Below are positions 33,996-42,342 of a DNA stretch of 64,000 bases, piece after piece. A program made the position numbers and the translations under genes. The DNA comes from Ramlibacter tataouinensis TTB310 (GTDB lineage: Bacteria; Pseudomonadota; Gammaproteobacteria; Burkholderiales; Burkholderiaceae_C), in NCBI RefSeq assembly GCF_000215705.1, contig NC_015677.1, forward strand, positions 3,112,001 through 3,176,000, read 5' to 3'. The notes beneath the pieces are model-generated. The model ran no database searches. It saw only the letters and a list, made by a program, of their open reading frames with translations, and had not been told where the DNA came from. Each line of letters opens with the position of its first letter. Within the stretch, counting starts at the first letter, position 1.

Positions 33996-34302
33996 CTACG
34001 AGCCCAGCGGGATCGTGTCGGGGTACTGCGAGACGACCGGTAGGACGAGAGCTCCTGGACCGTGAGCGTCCGCCGCGGCACTCCCAGTTCAGGGCTGGCC
34101 ATCCAGCAGCGGTCCAGGGTGCGCAGAGGAACCTCGTTGAACAGCCAGCCCCAAACGGGGCCCGGCATCAGTGCCAGGTCGTAGCGGCCCTGCCCCAGCT
34201 TGTCCAGCAGGCGCCCGCCGTGGTCCACGCCGATTTCCAGAAGCACGCGGGGATAGGTCTGCTGCGCTGAGGCGCAGCTCAGAATGATGCTTGAGTAGGC
34301 CG
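33996..34302 (-). pseudogene. LysR-family regulator fragment (substrate-binding part, frameshifted)
   Basis: The minus strand reads AYSSIILSCASAQQTYPRVL, LEIGVDHGGRLLDKLGQGRY, DLALMPGPVWGW and TLDRCWMASPELGVPRRTL, a LysR effector-binding domain. At about 34035-34040 the frame must shift by one base to continue as PVVSQYPDTIPLGS before a stop. No DNA-binding domain precedes it. The fragment is a dead gene piece, and its 5' edge lies about 60 bp before the next plus-strand gene. Confidence 0.65.
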
Positions 34303-34364
34303 ATCTGGGAATTGAGAGAGGGGCAATGAACAACGATAGCGTCAAGGCCGGCCGGAGGTGCCGC

Positions 34365-34883
34365 ATGAAACACGCAGTCATCCTGCTGGCGCTGCTGGCC
34401 GCCGTCAGCGCGAGCGCCGACGGCATCCCCAAGCCCACCACCGCCGGCCTGCACCTGGTCAGCGTGCACGACCGGGACAACCACCGGTGGAACAACGACA
34501 ACCCGGGCGCCTATGCGCGCTGGGACAGCGGTTTCATCGCCGGCACCTACCGCAACAGCCTGCGCAACCAGACCGTCTATGCGGGCTGGTCCATCGCCGA
34601 CGACAAGGACCGCTTCGCCCTGATGATCGGCGTGTTCACCGGCTACGCGAAGTTCACCAAAGTGGTCACCAAAGACACCATCCAGTGCGACAGCCCGTCG
34701 GGCTATTGCATCCGCACCAGAACCACCTACGAGCAGGAAAGCATCCTCACGCTGGGCATCGTGCCTTCGGTGCGCATCGGCCTGGGCGGCATCGGCCTGG
34801 ACGACACCAGCATGCGCCTGTCGGCCGTGCTGCCGCCCAAGAGCGCCAAGGCGCTGCACCTGTCCGTGGAACGAGGCTTCTGA
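34365..34883 (+). CDS. Hypothetical exported protein
   Basis: A 172-residue protein with a signal peptide (MKHAVILLALLAAVSASADG). The mature part has alternating hydrophobic/polar strands (WDSGFIAGTYRNS, QTVYAGWSIADDKDRFALMI, ILTLGIVPSVRIGL), suggesting a small outer-membrane beta-barrel. Motifs HRWNNDNPGAYARWDSG and GTYRNS occur in short barrel proteins of phages and proteobacteria as I recall them, but no family name is certain. The ATG at 34365 has GGAGG upstream. Confidence 0.7.
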   Translation: MKHAVILLALLAAVSASADGIPKPTTAGLHLVSVHDRDNHRWNNDNPGAYARWDSGFIAGTYRNSLRNQTVYAGWSIADDKDRFALMIGVFTGYAKFTKVVTKDTIQCDSPSGYCIRTRTTYEQESILTLGIVPSVRIGLGGIGLDDTSMRLSAVLPPKSAKALHLSVERGF

Positions 34884-34940
34884 CGATCGCCAGAGCGCTC
34901 GGCGGACAATGCGCCGACAACCTCTCCACCAACGTCCATC

Positions 34941-35174
34941 GTGGCACGCCCTTCCTCTTCCTCCTGGCCTGACAAGATCCTGGCGCTGCTGCGCGCCGGC
35001 AACCCGGCGGCCGCCATCGCCCAGATCAAGGTGGCGCCCAGCGTGCGTGACCTGCGGGCCCTGGAGAAGGCGCTCACCGCTGCTGGGCTGACGGGAAGGT
35101 GGAGCGAGGTCGATGCCGCGGTCACTGAAAGCCTGCAGGCGCTCTCCGCGCCGAGGCTGCACCGGTCGCCATGA
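34941..35174 (+). CDS. Small hypothetical protein
   Basis: A possible 77-residue protein starting at GTG, 57 bases after the preceding gene. Sequence is mostly helical (LRAGNPAAAIAQIKVAPSVR, LEKALTAAGLTGRW). No motif, signal or ribosome site supports it strongly, though the helix pattern and codon use look coding. Treat as tentative. Confidence 0.35.
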   Translation: MARPSSSSWPDKILALLRAGNPAAAIAQIKVAPSVRDLRALEKALTAAGLTGRWSEVDAAVTESLQALSAPRLHRSP

Positions 35175-35185
35175 CCGGCTGAGCT

Positions 35186-35410
35186 TCAATCGGCGGTGCC
35201 CTGCGCCGCCTTCGGCAGATCACCGGTGGGCGATGTCTGCCCCAGGTGGACGCGGACCTCGTGGACCTGGTTGCCGACGGCCTGCACAGCCTGCCGCAGA
35301 CGCTCGGGACTGGTGTTCAGGCGGCGGGCCCAGCTCTGCACTTCCTGCTCGTCGTCCAGGGGAATGCGCTGCGAATCCCGTCGGGCCAGGTTGGTCACGT
35401 CATCGGACAT
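35186..35410 (-). CDS. DUF3606-family small protein
   Basis: A 74-residue protein matching the DUF3606 pattern: an Asp/Arg-rich start, RIPLDDEQEVQSWARRLNTS, then ERLRQAVQAVGNQVHEVRVH. These small proteins are common in soil proteobacteria, have no known biochemical role and are often single genes. Length is normal for the family. Confidence 0.75.
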   Translation of the reverse strand: MSDDVTNLARRDSQRIPLDDEQEVQSWARRLNTSPERLRQAVQAVGNQVHEVRVHLGQTSPTGDLPKAAQGTAD

Positions 35411-35496
35411 CGCGATCGCTCATGGAACAGGTCAGGAACTGATAGTGGACGACGGCAAGCGCCGCCGTCTGTAGGAGCGGGGCGCAAGCGCTTCGC

Positions 35497-35715
35497 CTAC
35501 TCCCTGGTGACCGCCGCCAGGGTCCAGTCACCACTGGCTTCGTCCCGCCGCAGGACATACAGGCCGTCATCAGTCTCGATCTTCCACCAGCGATGGTGCG
35601 AGCCGTACCACCGGTCCACGATGGAACGCACCTCTACGCGCCGGTTGCCGAACCAGACGATCCCGGGCTCGGGTTCGCCGGAGGCTGATGCCTGGTATTC
35701 GACGCGGATGTCCAT
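35497..35715 (-). CDS. Small hypothetical protein
   Basis: A 72-residue protein with aromatic, beta-rich sequence: VEVRSIVDRWYGSHHRWWKI, ETDDGLYVLRRDEASGDWTL. The regular WKI-DDG-YVLRRD-SG-W pattern looks like a conserved short domain seen in many bacteria, but I cannot name it. It starts ten bases before the IS5 remnant. Confidence 0.6.
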   Translation of the reverse strand: MDIRVEYQASASGEPEPGIVWFGNRRVEVRSIVDRWYGSHHRWWKIETDDGLYVLRRDEASGDWTLAAVTRE

Positions 35716-35724
35716 CCCTGGACC

Positions 35725-35866
35725 TTAGGGAGGTCTGAACAGCGCAAACCAGTTCTGCATCAGGTGCACCCGCAGCATCGCCCTGCTCCATTTCCTCCAG
35801 GAAGACTTCCCGCCGTGTCTTCTTCCTCATGCCGGCGTACTCGGCATCCGCGAAGCTGAGTTGGAT
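35725..35866 (-). mobile_element. IS5-family transposase remnant
   Basis: The minus strand reads QLSFADAEYAGMRKKTRREV then FLEEMEQ, the N-terminus of an IS5-type transposase, but without a start codon. Then, after a frame change, it reads MLRVHLMQNWFAL and a stop, a motif that normally lies about 25-30 residues farther on. The intervening residues and everything after are deleted. No terminal repeats or target duplication were found. Confidence 0.7.
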
Positions 35867-35896
35867 CAGCCCATAGCCCCTTAGCGCGCCGTGGCC

Positions 35897-37309
35897 TCAG
35901 CGTCCACCCCGGGCCGCGCCGGGCCCCCGGGCGAAAGCGTCCACCCGCGCCGCGGCCCGCCGCAGCGCCTGCTGCAATGCCGAATGTCCGGCCAGCTCGC
36001 CCCACAGCACGCGGTCGGCGGCGAACGCGGCTACCGGATCGGGCGCGGCGCAGATCGCATGGGCCGCTGCCGGGTCCATGGCCTGGTCCTGGTACTCGTA
36101 GGGCAGCGTGCCGGCGTGCCAGCGATGCAGGCAGGCCAGGAACAAGGCTGGCAGCAGGGCCACCGCCTCGATGTCGTCGTTACGAGCCAGGCGTTGTGCG
36201 ATGGTCGGCACAATGAAGCCCGGCAGCTTGGAATACCCGTCCATCGCCACGCGCTGGTTGGTGTCTTGCAAGGCCGCATTGGCGAAGCGGTGCAGCACCG
36301 TGTCACGGTAGGCGCCCAGGTCGATGGGGCTGGGGCTGAGCACCGGGATCACATTCTGCGTGGCGTAGTCGTGCGCCATGCGCCGGATGCGCGCATCGGC
36401 CACTCCCTCATGGATGTAGCGCGTGCCCGCGAGCGTGCCGGCCCAGGCGATGCAGCTGTGCGTGCCGTTGAGCAGCCGGATCTTGGCTTCCTCGTGCGCA
36501 TCGACCGAATCCACCATCTCCACGCTGACGGCCTCCCACTCGGGCCGGCCATTCGTGAACCGGTCCTCGATCACCCACTGGATGAAGCTTTCGGCCATGA
36601 GGGCGGCAGGATCGTGCCGGCCTGTGGCGGCGCGCACCCGCTCCACCACTTCGGCCGTCGGCCGGGGCGTGATGCGGTCCACCATGGCATTGGGCGTGCT
36701 GGTGTTTGCCTCCACCCAGCGGGTGAGGGCCGGGTCGCCGACCTCCTGCAGAAACGCGGTCAGGCCGGCGAGCAGCCGGTCGCCGTTGTGCCGTAGGTTG
36801 TCGCAGTTGAGCAGGGTGACGGGGCCCGCCCCGCACCGCATGCGCGCACGCAGGATGGCGGCCAGCGCGCCGTAGATGGTGCTGCCGGCCCGGCCCTGCC
36901 GCAGGGCCTGGATGTCGGCCGCGATCTCGGCATGCACTCGGTCCAAGGACAGCGAAGGATCTAAGTAGTAGCCGGCCTCCGTGACGGTGCAGGAGATGAT
37001 GCGGGTGCCAGGCTGCGCGCCCAGCTCGACCAGCCTGGTGAGCCCAGGCTCCCAGGGAACGATGGTGCGGATCGATTCCACCAGCAGGTACTCGCGTTCG
37101 CCCTCGGGCGTGACCGTCTCCAGCGTGTAGTGCCCCTGCTGCGCACGCAGCGCGTCGATGGTGTGCGCCATGTCCGGCCGCAGATTGCCGCCGGCCAGGG
37201 CCCAGCGCCGGTCACCACGTGCCATCAGCTGATGCAGGTACACGGCCTGGTGCGCCCGATGGAACGAGCCCAGGCCGAGGTGCAGCATCGTCAATACTTC
37301 ATTCGGCAT
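35897..37309 (-). CDS. Polyol dehydrogenase, mannitol/D-arabinitol dehydrogenase family
   Basis: A 470-residue long-chain polyol dehydrogenase, NAD-dependent, oxidising mannitol, arabinitol or a hexuronate. Features: LHLGLGSFHRAHQAVYLH (nucleotide fold), VTLLNCDNLRHNGDRL, STPNAMVDRITPRPT and the catalytic K-x5-N-x2-H in KIRLLNGTHS. A C-terminal tail of the sugar ABC ATPase gene lies just upstream, so it was once the downstream part of a polyol uptake operon. No ribosome site is obvious at the ATG. The nearest relatives are probably D-arabinitol 4-dehydrogenases. Confidence 0.85.
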   Translation of the reverse strand: MPNEVLTMLHLGLGSFHRAHQAVYLHQLMARGDRRWALAGGNLRPDMAHTIDALRAQQGHYTLETVTPEGEREYLLVESIRTIVPWEPGLTRLVELGAQPGTRIISCTVTEAGYYLDPSLSLDRVHAEIAADIQALRQGRAGSTIYGALAAILRARMRCGAGPVTLLNCDNLRHNGDRLLAGLTAFLQEVGDPALTRWVEANTSTPNAMVDRITPRPTAEVVERVRAATGRHDPAALMAESFIQWVIEDRFTNGRPEWEAVSVEMVDSVDAHEEAKIRLLNGTHSCIAWAGTLAGTRYIHEGVADARIRRMAHDYATQNVIPVLSPSPIDLGAYRDTVLHRFANAALQDTNQRVAMDGYSKLPGFIVPTIAQRLARNDDIEAVALLPALFLACLHRWHAGTLPYEYQDQAMDPAAAHAICAAPDPVAAFAADRVLWGELAGHSALQQALRRAAARVDAFARGPGAARGGR

Positions 37310-37321
37310 GGCTAGGGAGGG

Positions 37322-37420
37322 CTACGCAGCAGGACCGGGTACAGCCGCGAGGGACTGGCCATCGGCATCGAACACATGGGCTGCGCGCCAGTCCAGCTCC
37401 ACTCCCACAGCATTACCGAT
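37322..37420 (-). pseudogene. C-terminal remnant of a sugar ABC transporter ATPase (MalK/UgpC type)
   Basis: The minus strand reads IGNAVGVELDWRAAHVFDAD then GQSLAA before a stop, the typical last beta-strands of MalK-type ATPases that energise polyol and sugar importers. Nothing of the ATPase domains remains; a stop lies a few codons upstream. Polyol dehydrogenase genes commonly sit downstream of such transporters, so this marks deletion of the transporter part. Confidence 0.65.
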
Positions 37421-37793
37421 TAGACATCACCACCATGTGTTCTGAAGAACTGAGTTAGGACTTTCTTAAAGGCCGGCAATGAGATGTATGGCTGACGAGC
37501 GGCGCAACCCCGAGCCGGTTATGTCCAGATACAAATCCAACGACAACTACGGCTCCGGAATATCAGTTTCGAGGTTCTAGCGTATCAATCACTGGTCACA
37601 GCGGGGCTAATCTGACCTTCAGTTCAAGCTTGTGAAGAGAGTGAACTGTTGGCAGGTCAGAACCAATGTCGCGTCCGATCACCTTCCAAGTTGAACACCT
37701 CGAGGATGACAGGTGTGCGGCGACAAGTGCGCAAACGTGGCGATTATCAACCGCCGTAATTGATGGGTTTTAGGTTGACTTGAATGCTTACTT
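37421..37793. other. AT-richer non-coding region upstream of an OmpR-like regulator
   Basis: No gene is seen. The region is AT-richer than the window and ends in the promoter region of the next gene. It contains a large dyad at 37611-37661, listed separately. Confidence 0.6.
37611..37661. repeat. Long imperfect dyad (two nested inverted repeats)
   Basis: Outer arms TCTGACCT (37611-37618) and AGGTCAGA (37654-37661) enclose inner arms CAGTTCA (37620-37626) and TGAACTG (37642-37648), with a 15-base loop. Symmetry over 51 bases is far beyond the background here. It could be a regulator site, an RNA hairpin or an element end, 133 bp before the OmpR-like gene. Confidence 0.5.
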
Positions 37794-38546
37794 ATGGTTT
37801 CCGTTGGACTTCTTGATGCATTCGGCGGCAACGCATTCGATACCGAATCGGTTTTGCGCCAGGCCGGTGTGGCTCCCGCCAAATTCGAAGATTGGGAGCT
37901 GCTTTCGAGAGCGCTTTATCGCCATCACTTTGACGCGATTGTCTTCGTGATCGGCGACCGGGACGACCAGTGGCGTGCGCGGCTGGAGAAGGTGCGGTCG
38001 CAGCTGCTGCCGATGACGTGGTTGCTGGTCGTGGGTAGGGGCCGTGAGCTGGCTGTTTGCGCCTTGGAAGCCGGGGCGGACGATTACCTTTGTCACCCTT
38101 TGGAGGTGGACATAGTCCGATCACGCTTGGCGGCAGCACTCCGACGGCAGCACAAGCTCTTTAACGGCCAGCGAACTATAAGCTGTGGGCCTTATCTACT
38201 CGACATACCGACCCACACGCTCAGGCTGGAGAAGTCCTCGGTGCCGCTAACCTCGCGTGAGGCTGCCCTGCTCGCGCTGTTCTTCAACAATCCTGGAGCG
38301 ACCATTCCACGCGTCGATTTGGCGCACAGCAGCGGGATTGTCGAGTCGGTTACAAGCCACGCTATCGAGCAGCAGATGTACCAGCTCCGTCGCAAATTGC
38401 GCCGGGTTGCGCCACGGCTGGTACTAAGCAGCTCGTATGGGCGGGGTTATGTGCTGCACGTGACGGCCGAAGACCAAGGGCGTCGGACTCGGACCGCCGG
38501 CACGGCCCCGTCTGACGCCAGCCGCTCGCCTTCGGAGCGCATGTAG
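37794..38546 (+). CDS. OmpR-family response regulator with degenerate receiver (HrpG-like by position)
   Basis: A 250-residue protein: receiver-like domain (about 1-122) and winged-helix DNA-binding domain (about 130-228; PLTSREAALLALFFNN, EQQMYQLRRKLRRVAPRLVL, SSYGRGYVL). The receiver is unusual. The strand that should end in the phospho-acceptor Asp reads DAIVFVIG, and the conserved Lys-Pro is replaced in GADDYLCHPLEV by His-Pro, so normal phosphorylation is doubtful. Hrp2-type T3SS clusters are typically governed by an OmpR-type regulator (HrpG) above an AraC activator. This gene, near such a cluster with no partner kinase, is a candidate, but the link is positional only. Confidence 0.82.
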   Translation: MVSVGLLDAFGGNAFDTESVLRQAGVAPAKFEDWELLSRALYRHHFDAIVFVIGDRDDQWRARLEKVRSQLLPMTWLLVVGRGRELAVCALEAGADDYLCHPLEVDIVRSRLAAALRRQHKLFNGQRTISCGPYLLDIPTHTLRLEKSSVPLTSREAALLALFFNNPGATIPRVDLAHSSGIVESVTSHAIEQQMYQLRRKLRRVAPRLVLSSSYGRGYVLHVTAEDQGRRTRTAGTAPSDASRSPSERM

Positions 38547-38570
38547 ACGGCGGACGACCGGCCGCGCGGC

Positions 38571-39512
38571 TCAAATTCCCGAAACGGCCAGGAACCCGAG
38601 CGGATGCAGCTGCTGTGGCCTGTCGGCGCTCCGAGCTGCTTGCGCGCCGTGCTGGCAATGCTGGTTCTCGATGACCTTAGCCACCTGGATGCCATGCGCC
38701 GCCGCCGTCGTCACACAAGGGTGCAAAAAGTTGGTGACGCTGCCTGCCGCGAACAACCCGGGAACGCCGGGAATCGCCCCGGACTGATCGACTTCGAGAT
38801 AGCCGTCCTTGCGGGGCAGCTCCAGGTACACAGGGATGCAGGCTTCGTAACCGTATTGCACGCTAAAAACGTCGTACTGCTGGTCGTTAACCCGCATCGT
38901 CTTTTGGTCGGCATGGAAGGGCCCGGCATGGACATGGGCGGCCAGGCCTTGCAGGCGCTGCCGCAGGGCCGGACGCGCGCGGGGAGCTCTCCTGCAGTAG
39001 AGGTCCACACAACGGGCGCCACGCCGCAGGGCGAACTCCGCTTGCTCGAAAGCGGCATCACCGCCGCCGAGAACCGCCATGCGCTTGCCCTGCACCGGGA
39101 TCTTCTCGATCGATGTGCCCGGTCCGATACCCACACACTCGGACTCGGCGAATCCACCCGTCCGCGGCCGGGTTCCCGTCGCTATGACGATGTAGCGCGC
39201 CCGGTGGACGTCCGAGCCGTTGGACACCTCCCAGGGCGCCGCGGCATGCCTCCGCCGAACCGACACGACGTGGTAGTTCAACAGACATTCCACCTGCTCC
39301 TGGCGCAGGTGCATATGCAGTTGCCGCGCCACCTCCTGGCCCGTCTTGCCCACCAGGCCGGGAATCCAGCGATTCATGTACGGACTGCGCTGCTGCAGTC
39401 CGCCGATGGCGGCTCCGCCCTCGATGAGCATGGTCGCCATACCGAGCTGGTGCAACCAGAGCGCGCACGCCGCGCCCGCGGGGCCGCCGCCAATCACCAA
39501 CGCATCCTTCAT
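38571..39512 (-). CDS. Pyridine-nucleotide-disulfide oxidoreductase (thioredoxin reductase-like, no CxxC)
   Basis: A 313-residue FAD/NAD(P)H oxidoreductase. FAD motif: ALVIGGGPAGAACALWLHQL; NAD(P) motif: MAVLGGGDAAFEQAEFALRR; C-terminal FAD motif: GVPGLFAAGSVTNFLHPCV. The redox-active CxxC of thioredoxin reductase, normally just before the second nucleotide motif, is absent. It therefore resembles ferredoxin/flavodoxin-NADP reductase (type 2) or other TrxR-fold reductases. It is divergent from the cupin-AraC regulator and convergent with the OmpR-like gene. Confidence 0.82.
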   Translation of the reverse strand: MKDALVIGGGPAGAACALWLHQLGMATMLIEGGAAIGGLQQRSPYMNRWIPGLVGKTGQEVARQLHMHLRQEQVECLLNYHVVSVRRRHAAAPWEVSNGSDVHRARYIVIATGTRPRTGGFAESECVGIGPGTSIEKIPVQGKRMAVLGGGDAAFEQAEFALRRGARCVDLYCRRAPRARPALRQRLQGLAAHVHAGPFHADQKTMRVNDQQYDVFSVQYGYEACIPVYLELPRKDGYLEVDQSGAIPGVPGLFAAGSVTNFLHPCVTTAAAHGIQVAKVIENQHCQHGAQAARSADRPQQLHPLGFLAVSGI

Positions 39513-39769
39513 CGTGCAACTCCACAGGTGGTTCAGCGATCGAGCCATTCTCCGCCGCCCCCTGCGTCCGGGCCGCCTCGGACGCGAAGCACGTTGAGGA
39601 CGGGCGAACCCGTGGTAGCAGGCATGCGGCAGAGCACTCCATCCGACCCATGGGCCTCGAAAACACCCGGATACACCGGCGTACCCCGAAGGTGGTGGAC
39701 TATTCGTCGTCACACCCAAGGCCGCCCCCGGAGGTCGGGGTCACAGACTCAGGGAGCAGAGATAACGCC

Positions 39770-40702
39770 ATGACAGAACACGTCCATCTTCCCCGCTTGA
39801 AGCATCCCGAGTTCGAGCACCCGTTCTCGCGGGATCCATCCCTCGGGTACGAAGCGCCCGACGAGTCGACGGTGATCCACTGCGTTGCGCATGGCTTTCC
39901 CAGCCCGCTGGCGCGATGGCACTGCCATGACGAGTACGAATTGCACCTGATCATCGCCTCGGCGGGGCGGGCATTCGTCGGCGACTACATCGGCGACTTC
40001 GAACCGGGCCACTTGGTCCTCACCGGCCCGCGGCTGCCCCACAATTGGATTTCCTACGAACTGCCCGCCGAGGGATTGAAGGTCCGTGACCTGGGCATCC
40101 AGTTCCCGCACGCCCCCATCGAAGCGGCAATGAAGGCCCTGCCGGAAATGGCCGAGGTTCTCCCGCTGCTCGAGCGGGCCCGCCACGGCATCGAGTTTTT
40201 CGGCCTGGCGGACGCCGCCCAGGCGCACTGGCATCATGTGAAAGGCGCCAAGGGGCTGGCGCGCCTTACCGCCTTCTGCCAGTACATGACGGACCTGGTC
40301 CGCTGCAAAGACTACCGCCTGCTGTCCCACGCGCACGTCCTCACGCCCGACGAGAACGTGCAGTTCGACCTGATCGACGCCGTGATGCACCGCGTCTTAG
40401 GCGACTTGGCCAAGCCCGTGTCAATGCAAGAGATGGCATCCAGCCTTGGCATGGGCCATCAACAGTTCGCCCGCCTTTTCCGCCGGTCCACCGGCGGCAC
40501 GCTGACGGACTTCGTCAACCGCATACGCGTCAACTACGCGTGCAAGCTGCTGATGGAGTCGGACCACACCATCAGCCGCGTCTGCTACGAAGCGGGGTTC
40601 AACAACGTGTCGAACTTCAACCGGCGGTTCATGGAGATCAAAGGCATCACGCCCAGCGGTTACCGCAAGCTGTCGCACAACCGCTTCGGGCAGAAGCACT
40701 GA
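39770..40702 (+). CDS. AraC-family regulator with cupin N-domain
   Basis: A 310-residue regulator. The N-terminal cupin carries SPLARWHCHDEYELHLIIAS and GDFEPGHLVLTGPRLPHNW (ligand pocket). The C-terminal AraC domain is KPVSMQEMASSLGMGHQQFA and HTISRVCYEAGFNNVSNFNR. This is a sugar- or aromatic-responsive type, different from the HrpB-type regulator at 55428. The ATG at 39770 lies about 13 bases after a GGGAG. It may control the divergent oxidoreductase gene. Confidence 0.88.
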   Translation: MTEHVHLPRLKHPEFEHPFSRDPSLGYEAPDESTVIHCVAHGFPSPLARWHCHDEYELHLIIASAGRAFVGDYIGDFEPGHLVLTGPRLPHNWISYELPAEGLKVRDLGIQFPHAPIEAAMKALPEMAEVLPLLERARHGIEFFGLADAAQAHWHHVKGAKGLARLTAFCQYMTDLVRCKDYRLLSHAHVLTPDENVQFDLIDAVMHRVLGDLAKPVSMQEMASSLGMGHQQFARLFRRSTGGTLTDFVNRIRVNYACKLLMESDHTISRVCYEAGFNNVSNFNRRFMEIKGITPSGYRKLSHNRFGQKH

Positions 40703-40727
40703 GCGCTGGCCATCGACCCGCGCCGAC

Positions 40728-41807
40728 TCACACCATTGCCGAACCCTGGCCCGCCCGCTCCAGGTGCGCCAATGCGTTTTTCAGCCCTTCGTTCGCCGGA
40801 GCGTTGATGTCGATGTTCTTTCTCTCCAACACGATGTCGATGCGGTCTGTTTTCAGATAGCTCGCCCAACCAGGGTCACTCTGCAAAAGCGTCACACCTG
40901 CATTCCTCATCGCACCTTCAGCCAATTGAGTCATCATCTCCACAGCCTGGTCATCTCCCTGAGGCGTCGACAGGTCGAGCGCAAGCTGGGGCAACTCGGA
41001 GATGGCGGTTTGCGCCGAGAAGACGGTGCTCTTGGGCCCGAGAAAGCAGTCGATCGCATACCTCATCGCGGCTGGGTCATGAACGATGCCGCGCGTCTTC
41101 ATTGCCTTCGTGATATCTAGCAGGCGCCTGGAGACGTGGTCAACTTGGGCCGTATCGCGTAGTCTTGCGTGCTCCGCGTTCCTGGCGGCGCTGCTGCCGA
41201 CCACCAAGTACTGGTTGGTGTGTTCCACCATGCTGGACTGGCTTGAAAGGATCGACTCGGTCATCCGCGCGAATGCATCATGGTGGTCGGCGCTGCGCGG
41301 CAGGTCAGCCAGATATTTGCACACGGCGTCCGAGATTCGGAAGACGTCCTCGCCCAGGGGCTTGGCGTAGTCGCCTTCGGGTAGCTTCTCACGCAGTCGG
41401 CACCTGGCCTGCACCTCCGCCAAGAATCGGTCGGCGAGTGCACAGCCGGCTTGGGCAAGTTCCGCTGCCGGCAAGCGCCGCGCCTGACGATCTACGGCAG
41501 CAAAGTCGGCTTCGGATCGGGCCATTGCGATAGCGGCATTGATAATTTGCGCGCGGCTGGCTACCAAATCTCCAGCCGCGCTATCCGACGGCTCGGACTG
41601 CGCCTGCTGAGCCATTCGGGGAAGGCACGACAGGCTCATGCGCCTGCCCAACGGCGCAGAGCCCGCGTTGCGTTCCAGCGGTAGCGGGCTGCCGGCAGCA
41701 CGCGATCGCGGTTGCGCAACCGTCTGTTGCTGCCCGGGCTCAGGCAACTGCGTGGGCGTAGGAAGGCCAGCGTTCGATGCAGTTGGCCCGATCGTGTTGT
41801 TGGTCAT
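40728..41807 (-). CDS. Hypothetical protein, candidate T3SS substrate
   Basis: I do not recognise this 359-residue protein. Its first 75 residues are rich in Ser, Thr, Pro, Gln and Ala (MTNNTIGPTASNAGLPTPTQ), as in many type III secretion signals, and the rest is helical and soluble. It is the first gene beyond hpaB, 79 bp downstream in the same direction, so it may be an operon extension. HpaB-type chaperones bind such effectors. No catalytic motif is visible. Confidence 0.7.
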   Translation of the reverse strand: MTNNTIGPTASNAGLPTPTQLPEPGQQQTVAQPRSRAAGSPLPLERNAGSAPLGRRMSLSCLPRMAQQAQSEPSDSAAGDLVASRAQIINAAIAMARSEADFAAVDRQARRLPAAELAQAGCALADRFLAEVQARCRLREKLPEGDYAKPLGEDVFRISDAVCKYLADLPRSADHHDAFARMTESILSSQSSMVEHTNQYLVVGSSAARNAEHARLRDTAQVDHVSRRLLDITKAMKTRGIVHDPAAMRYAIDCFLGPKSTVFSAQTAISELPQLALDLSTPQGDDQAVEMMTQLAEGAMRNAGVTLLQSDPGWASYLKTDRIDIVLERKNIDINAPANEGLKNALAHLERAGQGSAMV

Positions 41808-41886
41808 CGTATGATTCCTTCATACCGTCGTGCCTGCGCGTTCGCCACGTGTGTGGGCGCCCTTAAAACAGGTTTAGGTTGAACAT

Positions 41887-42342
41887 TCAAGCGCGCAGCC
41901 ACGCGTACTCGCCGGACGCGATCCCCTCGAACATGTCGTCGATGGAGTTGCTCATGTTGTCGCGCCAGTAGCGGCCGTGCTCGGCGTAGTGCACCAGCGT
42001 GTCGGCGAACCAGGTGCCCGTGATGTCTTCGCCCATGGGCACGCGCAGGATCAGGAGCACGCCCCCCGTGTCGGGATTAACGCCGAGCTGCGCCTGGTCC
42101 TGGGCGTAGACCAGCAGATTCGACTCCAGCATCATGCGGAAGATGCGCAGCGTGCGCCCGGCCGTCACGATACCGTAGTCGAACTGCATGTACATGGCGT
42201 CCGCATCGTCCTCGAAATGGTCGAGCAGCACGGTGAAGCCCTCCACCTCCAAGGTCTTGGTCTCCAGCACCACCGTCGGGTCGCCGAGCTCGGTGGTGTT
42301 GCACAACTCGGTCACCAGCTGCTGGTATCGTTCGAAACTCAC
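41887..42342 (-). CDS. hpaB: Type III secretion chaperone, HpaB/CesT-like
   Basis: A 151-residue acidic protein with the CesT-type chaperone fold pattern: SFERYQQLVTELCNTTELGD, FTVLLDHFEDDADAMYMQFD, GTWFADTLVHYAEHGRYWRD and an acidic C-terminus. The GTG start overlaps the previous stop (GTGA). In Hrp2 systems HpaB is a general chaperone for effectors, controlling release to the ATPase HrcN. Position after hpaA/hrcS matches Xanthomonas-type order. No HrcD, HrpD6 or HrpE gene intervenes as in Xanthomonas. Confidence 0.75.
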   Translation of the reverse strand: MSFERYQQLVTELCNTTELGDPTVVLETKTLEVEGFTVLLDHFEDDADAMYMQFDYGIVTAGRTLRIFRMMLESNLLVYAQDQAQLGVNPDTGGVLLILRVPMGEDITGTWFADTLVHYAEHGRYWRDNMSNSIDDMFEGIASGEYAWLRA

